From assembly GCA_964371155.1 (NCBI GenBank), contig CAYJLI010000042.1, positions 1 to 19,651 of the forward strand: a stretch of DNA of 19,651 bases, in the 5' to 3' direction. The notes below the pieces were generated by a model. The model was not told where the DNA came from. It saw only the letters and a program-made list of their open reading frames with translations, and made no database searches. The position numbers and the translations under genes are program-made. This document shows positions 1 through 6,955 of this stretch, in pieces. The first letter of the stretch is position 1; the number at the start of each line of letters is the position of its first letter. This DNA comes from CAYJEQ01 sp964371155 (GTDB taxonomy: Bacteria; Bacillota; Clostridia; Oscillospirales; Ruminococcaceae).

Positions 1-21
1 TTTTTTCAAAAAATCGTGGGG

Positions 22-136
22 TATGGGGTGAAACCCCATAAATAGGTAGGCGAAGCCTAATATAAATTTGCCATTTGCTCAGGCCTCACGAAGTGACGAG
101 AGCAAATGGCAATCTAAATCGCCCCAGCGAGGGGTG
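22..136. repeat. Cluster of four short hairpins downstream of ilvD
   Basis: Seen directly: four inverted repeats lie in a row after the ilvD stop. They are TATGGGG/CCCCATA (22-40, loop TGAAA), TAGGC-GAA-GCCTA (47-59), a 13-bp perfect stem TTGCCATTTGCTC/GAGCAAATGGCAA (68-80 with 100-112) that encloses a small TCAC-GAA-GTGA hairpin (86-96), and CGCCCC/GGGGTG (120-125 with 131-136). On the minus strand the loops read TTC or TTTCA, and the last hairpin is followed about 8 nt later by TTTTTT (13-8), so the cluster may end ilv operon transcription. The U-run is too far from the 22-40 stem for a textbook terminator, although a slipped stem using CCCCA at 15-20 would bring it closer. The dense array of small palindromes also resembles a dispersed intergenic repeat; copy number cannot be judged from one window. 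Confidence 0.6.
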
Positions 137-152
137 AAAATATTTACATTAT

Positions 153-1826
153 CTATTCTTTATAACTCGCTAAAATAGCACCCTCGCCCGCAGAAGAAAC
201 AAGCTTTCTATATCGTTTCAGCCAGCCATTTACTTCCCTTATGCGTGGGGCAAATGTCTTTTTGCGCTCAGCAAGTTCTTCATCGGATACGAGCAGGTTA
301 AGTTTGCCTTTTTGAATGTCAATCTCTATTAAATCGCCATCCTTTATAAGCCCAACTTCTCCACCCTCATATGCTTCGGGGGATACATGTCCGATAGCTG
401 CACCCCTTGTAGCACCTGAGAAGCGCCCATCGGTTATAAGTGCAACGGATTTGTCAAGACCCATGCCCGCAAGTGCCGAAGTAGGGGAGAGCATTTCTCT
501 CATACCTGGGCCACCTTTAGGGCCTTCATAGCGGATTACCACAACATCACCGGCGTTAATTTCGCCTGCAAATATTGCATTGATGCTCTCTTCTTCACCG
601 TCGAACACCCTTGCTTTGCCTGTGTGCTCCATCATCTCCTGCGCAACAGCCGAGCGTTTTACAACTGCGCCATTTTTAGCAATGTTGCCAAATAGTATTG
701 CTATACCGCCGTTTTGAGAGTTTGGAGTTTCGATATCTTTGATGATTTTATTGTTTTTGTTTACCGCTTTAGCTATATTCTCTGCAACAGTTTCACCAGT
801 TGCAGTGATTAGCGAAGTGTCCACCAAATTTTTCTTAGCAAGCTCTTTAATTACCGCCTGTACACCGCCAGCTGTGTGTAAATCAGCAATGTGATGAGGG
901 CCTGCTGGGGAGAGCTTACATAAATTTGGTGTGGTTTCGGAAATTTCGTTTATCATGTTTAAATCAACATCCACATGAGCTTCATTAGCTATTGCAAGCA
1001 GATGGAGCACGCTGTTTGAAGAGCAGCCGAGAGCCATGTCGGAAGCGAGTGCATTTCTGATTGATTTAATATTTACAATATCCCTTGGACGGATGTTTTT
1101 CTTAAGCAAATTCATTACCGCCGCACCTGCTTTTTTTGCAAGTCTTATTCTCTCGGAGGAAATGGCAGGGATGGTGCCGTTTCCTGGGAGTGCGAGTCCG
1201 AGTGCTTCGGATAGGCAGTTCATAGAGTTTGCGGTGAACATCCCAGAGCATGAGCCACAGGTTGGGCAGGCATTTTGTTCTATCTCAGTGAGCTTTTCAG
1301 TGTCAATTTTGCCCGATTTGTATGAGCCAACAGCTTCAAACATATCGGATAAACTCAAATCAACCTCATCAACATTTCCAGGTAGCATCGCACCGCCGGA
1401 AAGTACCACGGCAGGGAGATTTACCCTTAGTGCACCCATCATCATTCCAGGCACGATTTTATCACAGTTTGGCACAAGCACAAGTGCGTCAAAACGGTGG
1501 GCTAAAGCCATAGTTTCCACACTGTCGGCAATGAGCTCACGGGAAGCAAGGGAATATCTCATGCCCTCATGCCCCATTGCAATACCATCGCAAACACCAA
1601 TTGCAGGGAAAACTAATGGAGTACCGCCTGCGGCATATACGCCCGCTTTTACTGCATCGGTTACTTTATCTAAATGGGTGTGCCCCGGTACAATTTCGGA
1701 ATATGCCGAGCATATACCAACGAGCGGACGAGTCATCTCTTCTTCACTTAAACCCAGTGCATAGAAAAGCGATCTCTGAGGCGCCGCCTCAGGCCCCGAT
1801 AATACTTTTTCACTTGGTAATGACAT
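153..1826 (-). CDS. ilvD: Dihydroxy-acid dehydratase IlvD
   Basis: Dehydrates 2,3-dihydroxy-3-methylbutanoate and 2,3-dihydroxy-3-methylpentanoate to the 2-oxo acids that precede valine and isoleucine; a cytoplasmic iron-sulfur enzyme. The 557-residue length matches Bacillus-type IlvD. Family landmarks include VPGHTHLDKV near residues 46-55, PNCDKIVPGM with Cys121, and the CPTCGSCSGMFTANSMNCL block (187-205) with Cys193, the expected cluster ligands; the C-terminal part carries the RYEGPKGGPGMREML signature. At the position where [2Fe-2S] plant-type enzymes have Pro-Cys-Asn, this protein has Pro-Gly-His, so cluster type and ligand set cannot be fixed from sequence. Last gene of the ilv operon. 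It is separated from ilvC by 137 nt holding two strong hairpins, so its expression may be uncoupled from the upstream genes. Upstream of the ATG the minus strand reads AAAGGAATGATTAAAAC, an adequate RBS. Confidence 0.97.
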   Translation of the reverse strand: MSLPSEKVLSGPEAAPQRSLFYALGLSEEEMTRPLVGICSAYSEIVPGHTHLDKVTDAVKAGVYAAGGTPLVFPAIGVCDGIAMGHEGMRYSLASRELIADSVETMALAHRFDALVLVPNCDKIVPGMMMGALRVNLPAVVLSGGAMLPGNVDEVDLSLSDMFEAVGSYKSGKIDTEKLTEIEQNACPTCGSCSGMFTANSMNCLSEALGLALPGNGTIPAISSERIRLAKKAGAAVMNLLKKNIRPRDIVNIKSIRNALASDMALGCSSNSVLHLLAIANEAHVDVDLNMINEISETTPNLCKLSPAGPHHIADLHTAGGVQAVIKELAKKNLVDTSLITATGETVAENIAKAVNKNNKIIKDIETPNSQNGGIAILFGNIAKNGAVVKRSAVAQEMMEHTGKARVFDGEEESINAIFAGEINAGDVVVIRYEGPKGGPGMREMLSPTSALAGMGLDKSVALITDGRFSGATRGAAIGHVSPEAYEGGEVGLIKDGDLIEIDIQKGKLNLLVSDEELAERKKTFAPRIREVNGWLKRYRKLVSSAGEGAILASYKE

Positions 1827-1858
1827 GTTTTAATCATTCCTTTCATTACTCTCTTTGT

Positions 1859-1893
1859 CTATACTTTATCCGCTTACATCGAATAAAGTATAG
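1859..1893. repeat. Inverted repeat upstream of ilvD (11-bp stem)
   Basis: CTATACTTTAT (1859-1869) and ATAAAGTATAG (1883-1893) form a perfect 11-bp stem around a 13-nt loop, about 33 bp upstream of the ilvD start codon. It has no T-tract, so it is not an evident terminator. It could be an operator, an mRNA processing or stability hairpin in the ilvC-ilvD spacer, or part of a repeat together with the next hairpin. Confidence 0.6.
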
Positions 1894-1904
1894 AGGATGA
1901 TATA

Positions 1905-1945
1905 ATGTCACTAATTTAAGGATAATTCCCTTAAATTAGTGACAT
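1905..1945. repeat. Long perfect hairpin in the ilvC-ilvD spacer (17-bp stem)
   Basis: ATGTCACTAATTTAAGG (1905-1921) and CCTTAAATTAGTGACAT (1929-1945) are perfect reverse complements around a 7-nt loop. The hairpin lies 18 bp past the ilvC stop. Neither side has a U-run, which argues against a simple intrinsic terminator. A stem of this length in an operon spacer usually protects the upstream mRNA from 3' exonucleases or marks a processing site; that role is inferred. Confidence 0.7.
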
Positions 1946-1963
1946 CCTTACAATTAATATTAA

Positions 1964-2959
1964 TTATTTCTTAAGCCAGCTCATAAGTGCTCTTAGCTTT
2001 TTACCAACTGTTTCAACTTGGTGTGAAGCTTCTACACGACGCATAGCAAGGAAGTTTGCTCTGCCAGCAGCGTTGTTTTCAGCAATCCATCTGCCTGCAA
2101 ATGTGCCGTCCTGTACTTCTCTAAGTACTTTTTTCATTTCTTTTCTTGTATCGTCTGTGATAATTCTCTTACCAATCATGTAATCGCCGTATTCAGCAGT
2201 TTCAGAGATGGAGTATCTCATGTAGTCAAAACCGCCAGCGTTAATTAGGTCAACGATTAGTTTCATTTCATGCACACACTCAAAGTATGCCATTTCAGGG
2301 GAGTATCCAGCTTCTACAAGTGTTTCAAAACCAGCCTTCATAAGCTCGGTAACACCGCCGCAAAGTACAGCTTGTTCACCGAATAGGTCTGTTTCTGTTT
2401 CTTCTTTGAATGTTGTTTCAAATATACCCGCTCTACCGCCGCCGATTGCAGAAGCATAAGCAAGAGCGTAATCGAGTGCATGACCTGTTGCATCCTTATG
2501 TATAGCAACAAGGGAAGGAACGCCTCTGCCTTCAAGGTACTGGGAACGAACTGTATGCCCAGGGCCTTTTGGAGCTACAAGATATACATCAACACCTTCT
2601 GGAGCAACTATCTGATTAAAGTGAATGCAGAAACCATGTCCGAATACAAGTGAGTTTCCGGGCACGAGGTTGTCCTTGATGGAAGTGTTGTAAATTTCTG
2701 TTTGAAGTTGGTCTGGAGCAAGTAGCATTACTACATCACCCATTTTTGCAGCTTCCGCTGTTTCGTATACTTCAAGTCCGTCAGCTTTAGCTTTAGCAAC
2801 GCTTGCGGAATTAGGTCTTAGACCTACAACAGTTCTGATACCGCTGTCCTTTAGATTTTGCGCATGTGCGTGACCCTGACTACCATAACCGATAATCGCC
2901 ACTGTTTTGCCCTCGAGTAATTTCAGATTACAATCTGAATCATAATACATTTTTGCCAT
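1964..2959 (-). CDS. ilvC: Ketol-acid reductoisomerase IlvC (class I)
   Basis: Isomerises and reduces 2-acetolactate or 2-aceto-2-hydroxybutanoate to the dihydroxy acids, using NAD(P)H and Mg2+. The 331-residue length is that of the short class I enzyme. The N-terminal Rossmann motif GYGSQGHAHAQN (24-35) is intact, followed by the cofactor-discriminating loop GLRPNSAS (46-53) with serines, a pattern usual in NADPH-dependent forms. Catalytic regions VFGHGFCIHFNQI, DLFGEQAVLCGG and the C-terminal YSISETAEYGD block are all present. The start is supported by GGGAGG nine bases upstream of ATG. The gene begins only 15 nt after the ilvN stop, so it is co-transcribed with ilvBN. Confidence 0.98.
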   Translation of the reverse strand: MAKMYYDSDCNLKLLEGKTVAIIGYGSQGHAHAQNLKDSGIRTVVGLRPNSASVAKAKADGLEVYETAEAAKMGDVVMLLAPDQLQTEIYNTSIKDNLVPGNSLVFGHGFCIHFNQIVAPEGVDVYLVAPKGPGHTVRSQYLEGRGVPSLVAIHKDATGHALDYALAYASAIGGGRAGIFETTFKEETETDLFGEQAVLCGGVTELMKAGFETLVEAGYSPEMAYFECVHEMKLIVDLINAGGFDYMRYSISETAEYGDYMIGKRIITDDTRKEMKKVLREVQDGTFAGRWIAENNAAGRANFLAMRRVEASHQVETVGKKLRALMSWLKK

Positions 2960-2974
2960 TTTAAAAATCCTCCC

Positions 2975-3472
2975 TTAAATTCTGAATGTCTTGTTTAATT
3001 TATCAAGAGCGGTCACACCGGAGCGAGACATTTCTACTATCTCATAATCCTTACTTCCGCAAATAAATTCGTCTATACGCCTTGTACTGCCTTCCATACG
3101 TCCTACGATAACTTCGCTATCAAAGCTGATTATCTTAGCAGAAAACTTTTGCAAATGCTCTTGTATGGCTGATTGGTTGCTTTTATCATATTTAAATTTC
3201 ACAAGTAAAAGCTCACGGCTTATTGCATCGTCGTAATCAAGTGTCACGGCGGCTTTTACATCTTCAATTTTCATAAGCTGTTTGTCAAATTGGCTGAAAT
3301 CCGTATCGCCAGCCACTACTAAAATGGTTATGCGTGAAACCCCGGGAGTAGTTGTCTCGGCAACAGTGAGCTGCTTGATATTAACCCCTCTTCTTGAGAA
3401 AACATTTGATACCCTCGTGAGAACGCCGAAACGGTTTTTAACCAAAACCGATATAATTTTATACTCTTCCAT
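2975..3472 (-). CDS. ilvN: Acetolactate synthase small (regulatory) subunit IlvN/IlvH
   Basis: Regulatory subunit of acetohydroxyacid synthase. It activates the catalytic subunit and gives feedback inhibition by valine. The 165-residue protein opens with an ACT domain (about residues 4-76; KNRFGVLTRVSNVFSRRGVN is the ligand-binding loop and first helix), followed by the usual C-terminal domain to residue 160. It begins 11 nt after the ilvB stop with an AGGAGG that abuts the ilvB stop codon, which implies translational coupling. The symbol ilvH is equally used for this subunit. Confidence 0.96.
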   Translation of the reverse strand: MEEYKIISVLVKNRFGVLTRVSNVFSRRGVNIKQLTVAETTTPGVSRITILVVAGDTDFSQFDKQLMKIEDVKAAVTLDYDDAISRELLLVKFKYDKSNQSAIQEHLQKFSAKIISFDSEVIVGRMEGSTRRIDEFICGSKDYEIVEMSRSGVTALDKLNKTFRI

Positions 3473-3483
3473 CAGGGCACCTC

Positions 3484-5154
3484 CTATTCAAATAAAATCA
3501 TGTCTTTTGCCGATTTACCCGGTGGAATAATCGGGAAAACACCGTCGTCTATATTAATCACAAATTCAGCAATAACTGGGCCCTTTTCTCTCAGTGCCGC
3601 CCTTACAGTGCTTTGAACTTCCTTACAGCTCTCAGCCCTATATCCCTTAGCACCAAAAGCTTCGGCGAGTTTTGGGAAATTGGTTTTGCGTTGCAGAGTG
3701 GTATTTGAATATCTTCCAGCATAAAACAGTGATTGCCACTGGCGAACCATTCCGAGAACACCGTTGTTTATAACAAATGTTTTTACAGCTAATTCTTCAC
3801 TGACAGCACATGCCATTTCCTGCAAATTCATATGGAAGCTACCATCACCCGTAATGAGAATTACATCACTTTTGGGTGATGCAACCTTTGCACCTATTGC
3901 CGCACCAAGGCCAAAGCCCATTGTGCCAAGCCCACAGGAGCTTATAAATGTGCGAGGCTTTTTAAAATTGTAGTACTGTGCAGTAATCATCTGATGCTGT
4001 CCTACATCGGTAACTATAATTGTATCATCGCCCGAATTTTTATCAATTTCCTCGAGCACATCCCTAAGATTTGCTTCACCGTCCACACCATATGCCTTAT
4101 GCAGTGGGTGGGCTTTATTGTATTCTTCTAAATAAGCTGTCCATTCATCATGCTTTTTATTATATACCGCTTCGGTGAGTTTGTCCAAGATTTTTTTACT
4201 GTCGCCATATATGCATAAATCTGCATAAACATTTTTGCAGTGCTCTGAGCGGTCGATATCTATATGGATTATCTTTGCATCTTTACCAAAGAGCTCTCTA
4301 TTACCTGCAACACGGTCGCTAAAGCGCACACCTACTGCAATTATCAAATCACATTCGGTAGTTGCAATATTTGAAACAGGGGTACCATGCATACCAATCA
4401 TACCGAGATTTAGTTTATGCGCAGAAGGGATACAGGAAAGCCCCATCATACTTGTAGCAACAGGACAGTCTATTTTTTCAGCAAACTCCACTAAATTCTC
4501 AGAAGCGTCGGAGAAAGTAACCCCACCGCCTGCATATATCATCGGCTTTTTGCTCGCTGTAATCATCTTAACAGCTGCTTCTATTTCGCTTTCCTCGATA
4601 ATAGGAAGCGGACGCTTTGCCATCTTAGGCTTTGGCTCATACTCTCCCATAGCGGCGGTTACATCCTTTGCTATGTCGATAAGCACGGGGCCGGGTCTTC
4701 CGGACATTGCAATTTTAAAGGCATCCCTCACCACATTTGCAAGCTGGGATACATCTGTTACGATGTAATTGTTTTTAGTTATAGGCATTGTTATGCCTGC
4801 GATATCTATCTCTTGGAAGCTGTCCCTGCCGATTAAGTCGTTTGGAACATTCCCTGTAATCGCAACGATTGGCACAGAGTCCATATACGCATTTGCGATA
4901 CCTGTTACAATATTTGATGCACCTGGACCCGAGGTCGCAAGCACTACGCCCGGTCTGCCAGTAACTCTTGCATAGGCATCCGCCGCATGACAGGCGCCCT
5001 GCTCATGGGAAGTAACTATATGGCGAATTTTATCGCTGTGATGGTAAAGAGAGTCGTATATATTGAGCACCGCACCACCTGGATAGCCGAATATTACATC
5101 CACTTCCTGCTCTAAAAGGGTGTTTATAAGTATTTCAGAACCATTTAATTTCAT
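3484..5154 (-). CDS. ilvB: Acetolactate synthase large (catalytic) subunit IlvB
   Basis: Thiamine diphosphate-dependent enzyme that condenses two pyruvates to 2-acetolactate (valine/leucine branch) or pyruvate with 2-oxobutanoate (isoleucine branch). At 556 residues it is full length. The N-terminal PYR domain has the catalytic glutamate Glu51 in SHEQGACHAADAYAR. The central FAD-type domain follows, and the C-terminal PP domain has the ThDP motif GDGSFHMNLQE ending in INN about 25 residues later. The anabolic rather than fermentative (AlsS) type is inferred from the adjacent small-subunit gene and the operon. ATG is preceded by AGGAGGA. A 74-nt spacer separates it from ilvA, with no clear terminator or promoter in it. 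Confidence 0.97.
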   Translation of the reverse strand: MKLNGSEILINTLLEQEVDVIFGYPGGAVLNIYDSLYHHSDKIRHIVTSHEQGACHAADAYARVTGRPGVVLATSGPGASNIVTGIANAYMDSVPIVAITGNVPNDLIGRDSFQEIDIAGITMPITKNNYIVTDVSQLANVVRDAFKIAMSGRPGPVLIDIAKDVTAAMGEYEPKPKMAKRPLPIIEESEIEAAVKMITASKKPMIYAGGGVTFSDASENLVEFAEKIDCPVATSMMGLSCIPSAHKLNLGMIGMHGTPVSNIATTECDLIIAVGVRFSDRVAGNRELFGKDAKIIHIDIDRSEHCKNVYADLCIYGDSKKILDKLTEAVYNKKHDEWTAYLEEYNKAHPLHKAYGVDGEANLRDVLEEIDKNSGDDTIIVTDVGQHQMITAQYYNFKKPRTFISSCGLGTMGFGLGAAIGAKVASPKSDVILITGDGSFHMNLQEMACAVSEELAVKTFVINNGVLGMVRQWQSLFYAGRYSNTTLQRKTNFPKLAEAFGAKGYRAESCKEVQSTVRAALREKGPVIAEFVINIDDGVFPIIPPGKSAKDMILFE

Positions 5155-5228
5155 ACTCTTCCTCCTGTTATTTTTATTGCATTATTAAGATAAATATTTA
5201 TAGATAGTATTAGTTGAAGTGGGATTAA

Positions 5229-6434
5229 TTAGTCAAGGGTGACTCGGTATCCCTCAGCTTCAAGCCCTTTTATGAGCTTTTTGCCGTGCTCCATGCTTCC
5301 AACTTCACATCCAACATGTATAATAGCTTCATCAAGGCTTAAATCTACATCCACTCTGTCATGCGATACCATTACGATATTAGCGCCTAAATCGGAGATT
5401 GTCTGCGAAAGTTTAACAAGGCTACCCGGTGTGTCGTGAAGTATGGTGTGGAATTTCATTCTCCTGCCACGTTTCACAAGACCTTTTTCTATAACCCTAT
5501 GTATAAAGCTCACATCAATATTACCACCTGAGAGAATACAAGCAACTTTCTTATCTTTTGCATCAATGCGGTTATTGAGTACTGCTGTGAGTGAAACTGC
5601 ACCTGCGGGCTCAATTACCTGCTTTGTTCTCTCAAGGAGGAGCAGTATTGTTTCTGCTATTTCATCGTCGGTGACAGTGACTATTTCATCGACATATTCA
5701 TTTATATATCCATGGGTGAGATTGCCCGGTGTTTTCACAGCGATACCGTCGGCAATTGTTTTGACTATATCGGAGGGAATGGGGGCAGCGAGCTTGAATG
5801 AATCCCTTATAGCGGGAGCGCCCTCAGCCTGTACACCTACAACCTTTATTCTCGGATTTATATTTTTGATACAACAAGCAACGCCTGCAAGCAGACCGCC
5901 ACCCCCTGCAGGGACTACCACCACATCCACAGTAGGTAAATCTGATAAGATTTCCATACCGATTGTGCCCTGCCCAGCCATTACATCTTCATCGTCGAAT
6001 GGGTGCATGAATACGCCGTTTTTCTCCTGCCTTAGCTCTAAAGCCCTATTGTAGGCATCGTCGTAAATATCTCCGTGGAGCACGACCTCTGCACCATACC
6101 CCTCAGTGGCGGATACCTTTGCAATAGGCGCCGAACGAGGCATCACGATAGTGGCTGGTATGCCAAGAGCTTTTGCTGCAAACGCCACACCCTGTGCATG
6201 ATTGCCAGCGGAAGAAGCGACTACCGCATTTGGTAGCTTACCATTTTCCGAGAGGGTGGAAAGCTTATTATAAGCTCCTCTTATTTTAAAAGACCCTGTC
6301 TTTTGTTGATTTTCATATTTAAGATACACCCTGCATCCTGCAAGCTCGGAAAAAGTCTTAGAGAGCTCTATCGGTGTTTTGTGAATTACTCCATTTAGCC
6401 GTTTTTCGGCTTTTTCAATATCTCTTATGTCCAT
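5229..6434 (-). CDS. ilvA: Threonine ammonia-lyase (threonine deaminase) IlvA, medium form
   Basis: Deaminates L-threonine to 2-oxobutanoate, the committing step of isoleucine synthesis. The PLP fold type II catalytic domain spans about residues 1-310, with the Schiff-base lysine Lys50 in TGSFKIRGAYNKL and the glycine-rich phosphate loop VPAGGGGLLAGV. A single C-terminal ACT domain (about 325-401, starting MKFHTILHDTPGSL) is the layout of the medium-length family rather than the two-ACT-like E. coli enzyme. I chose the ATG at 6434 (401 aa) because GGAGGAG lies 5 bases upstream. An in-frame ATG at 6476 would start inside the attenuator terminator hairpin and has no RBS. It is the first enzyme gene of the operon, directly behind the attenuator, so it is the gene most immediately controlled by isoleucine supply. 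Confidence 0.95.
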   Translation of the reverse strand: MDIRDIEKAEKRLNGVIHKTPIELSKTFSELAGCRVYLKYENQQKTGSFKIRGAYNKLSTLSENGKLPNAVVASSAGNHAQGVAFAAKALGIPATIVMPRSAPIAKVSATEGYGAEVVLHGDIYDDAYNRALELRQEKNGVFMHPFDDEDVMAGQGTIGMEILSDLPTVDVVVVPAGGGGLLAGVACCIKNINPRIKVVGVQAEGAPAIRDSFKLAAPIPSDIVKTIADGIAVKTPGNLTHGYINEYVDEIVTVTDDEIAETILLLLERTKQVIEPAGAVSLTAVLNNRIDAKDKKVACILSGGNIDVSFIHRVIEKGLVKRGRRMKFHTILHDTPGSLVKLSQTISDLGANIVMVSHDRVDVDLSLDEAIIHVGCEVGSMEHGKKLIKGLEAEGYRVTLD

Positions 6435-6455
6435 TACTGCTCCTCCAAAATATAC

Positions 6456-6496
6456 AAAAAACCTTTGTTTAGTCATATGACCATAAACAAAGGTTT
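6456..6496 (-). terminator. Attenuator terminator before ilvA
   Basis: On the minus strand AAACCTTTGTTTA (6496-6484) pairs perfectly over 13 bp with TAAACAAAGGTTT (6471-6459). The loop carries a smaller GTC/GAC pairing, and the run TTTTTT (6461-6456) follows. It ends 21 bp before the ilvA start codon. Its 5' arm shares AAACC with the antiterminator described at 6492-6534, so the two structures exclude each other. Confidence 0.85.
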
Positions 6497-6534
6497 AAAA
6501 TTCAGCTGTTCTATGCGGAAGCTGTTTTAAATCC
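6492..6534 (-). promoter_or_regulatory. Antiterminator hairpin of the ilv leader-peptide attenuator
   Basis: GGATTTAAAACAGCT (6534-6520, codons 28-32 of the leader peptide) can pair with AGCTGAATTTTAAACC (6507-6492). Fourteen base pairs form, interrupted only by a 1-nt and a 2-nt bulge. The 3' arm sequesters AAACC, the base of the downstream terminator stem. A ribosome stalled on the Ile codons (15-18) would leave this segment free and allow read-through. A ribosome reaching the stop codon would cover it and let the terminator form. The geometry is read from sequence; the mechanism is inferred by analogy with E. coli ilv attenuators. Confidence 0.7.
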
Positions 6535-6615
6535 GTGCTTATGGCAACCAAAGACTGAGACTATAATAATAATCTCGAATCTTATAAAATATGACAGCAC
6601 AAAATTCATAAACAT
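6511..6615 (-). CDS. Ile-rich leader peptide of the ilv operon (34 aa)
   Basis: A 34-codon ORF with AAGGAG 7 bases upstream of ATG (RBS at 6628-6623), just after the T-box terminator. The product begins MFMNFVLSYF and contains Ile11, then Ile15-16-17-18 followed by Val19-Ser20-Val21. The codons for 15-19 are ATT ATT ATT ATA GTC. In total it has 5 Ile and 3 Val in 34 residues. It ends TAG 15 nt before the terminator stem. Length, composition and position match attenuator leader peptides such as IlvL and IvbL, though I see no clear sequence homology to them. The likely role is in cis, as a ribosome-stalling sensor of charged tRNA-Ile; a function for the peptide itself is not suggested. Confidence 0.8.
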   Translation of the reverse strand: MFMNFVLSYFIRFEIIIIVSVFGCHKHGFKTASA

Positions 6616-6638
6616 ACTACTTCTCCTTATTGGGTATT

Positions 6639-6672
6639 AAAAAACTTCGCCCCTTAATACTAAGAGACGAAG
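6639..6672 (-). terminator. T-box terminator
   Basis: On the minus strand CTTCGTCTCTTA pairs with TAAGGGGCGAAG (with G-U pairs), followed by TTTTTT (6644-6639). Its 5' arm includes CGTCTCTT, which the T-box antiterminator uses instead when tRNA is bound. Confidence 0.85.
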
Positions 6673-6892
6673 CAAAAACTCCGCGGTACCACTCTTGTTG
6701 CCCGTTTTAACGAGCCACTCGGTGATTAGAAAACTAATCGCATCCGCTAACGGGGATGAAACGGTTTTGCTTAAATTAGCTTCAGCAAAACAGCTAAAGG
6801 ATGATAAACTATGCACACTCACAATGCCTTACACCAAACAGCATCTCTCTTAAGAAAGTAGTTACAAGCTCTTGTTCCTTATCACAGCTTTT
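6639..6892 (-). ncRNA. T-box riboswitch, likely tRNA-Ile specific
   Basis: The T-box sequence AAGAGTGGTACCGCGG (6696-6681) matches the AGGGUGGNACCGCG consensus. Its 5' AAGAG can pair with CTCTT, and its GCG with CGT, at 6669-6662 to make the canonical antiterminator. The bulge UGGU pairs with a tRNA ending ACCA, as expected for discriminator A. Stem I is recognisable: AAGG/CCTT and AACTA/TAGTT helices flank a loop, and the apical part shows AGAGAGATGC, GGTGTAA and GCAT. On the 3' side of the specifier loop lies T-ATC-AT (ATC at 6805-6803), an isoleucine codon followed by A. Several registers are possible (TAT, ATC, CAT), so the Ile call also leans on the downstream genes. The terminator at 6639-6672 completes the element. 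Uncharged tRNA-Ile is predicted to allow read-through to the leader peptide and ilv genes. Confidence 0.92.
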
Positions 6893-6955
6893 GAACATTA
6901 TTTTATATAATTGTAATTTAATATATCACTAAACATTAATTATATATATTATATA

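Noticed and set aside
1036..1764. Long plus-strand ORF opposite ilvD (242 aa), and similar ORFs opposite ilvB and ilvA
   Set aside because: Antisense shadows of well-conserved enzymes, with serine/proline-rich translations, no RBS and no recognisable domain.
6435..6476. N-terminal extension of IlvA from an upstream in-frame ATG (MTKQRFFVYFGGAV)
   Set aside because: The ATG lies in the loop of the attenuator terminator, has no RBS, and the bases encode the terminator stem and the true RBS. The ATG at 6434 has a strong GGAGGAG.
6637..6822. 61-residue ORF on the minus strand in the leader region
   Set aside because: It lies entirely within the T-box RNA, lacks an RBS, and its bases are explained by conserved T-box structure.
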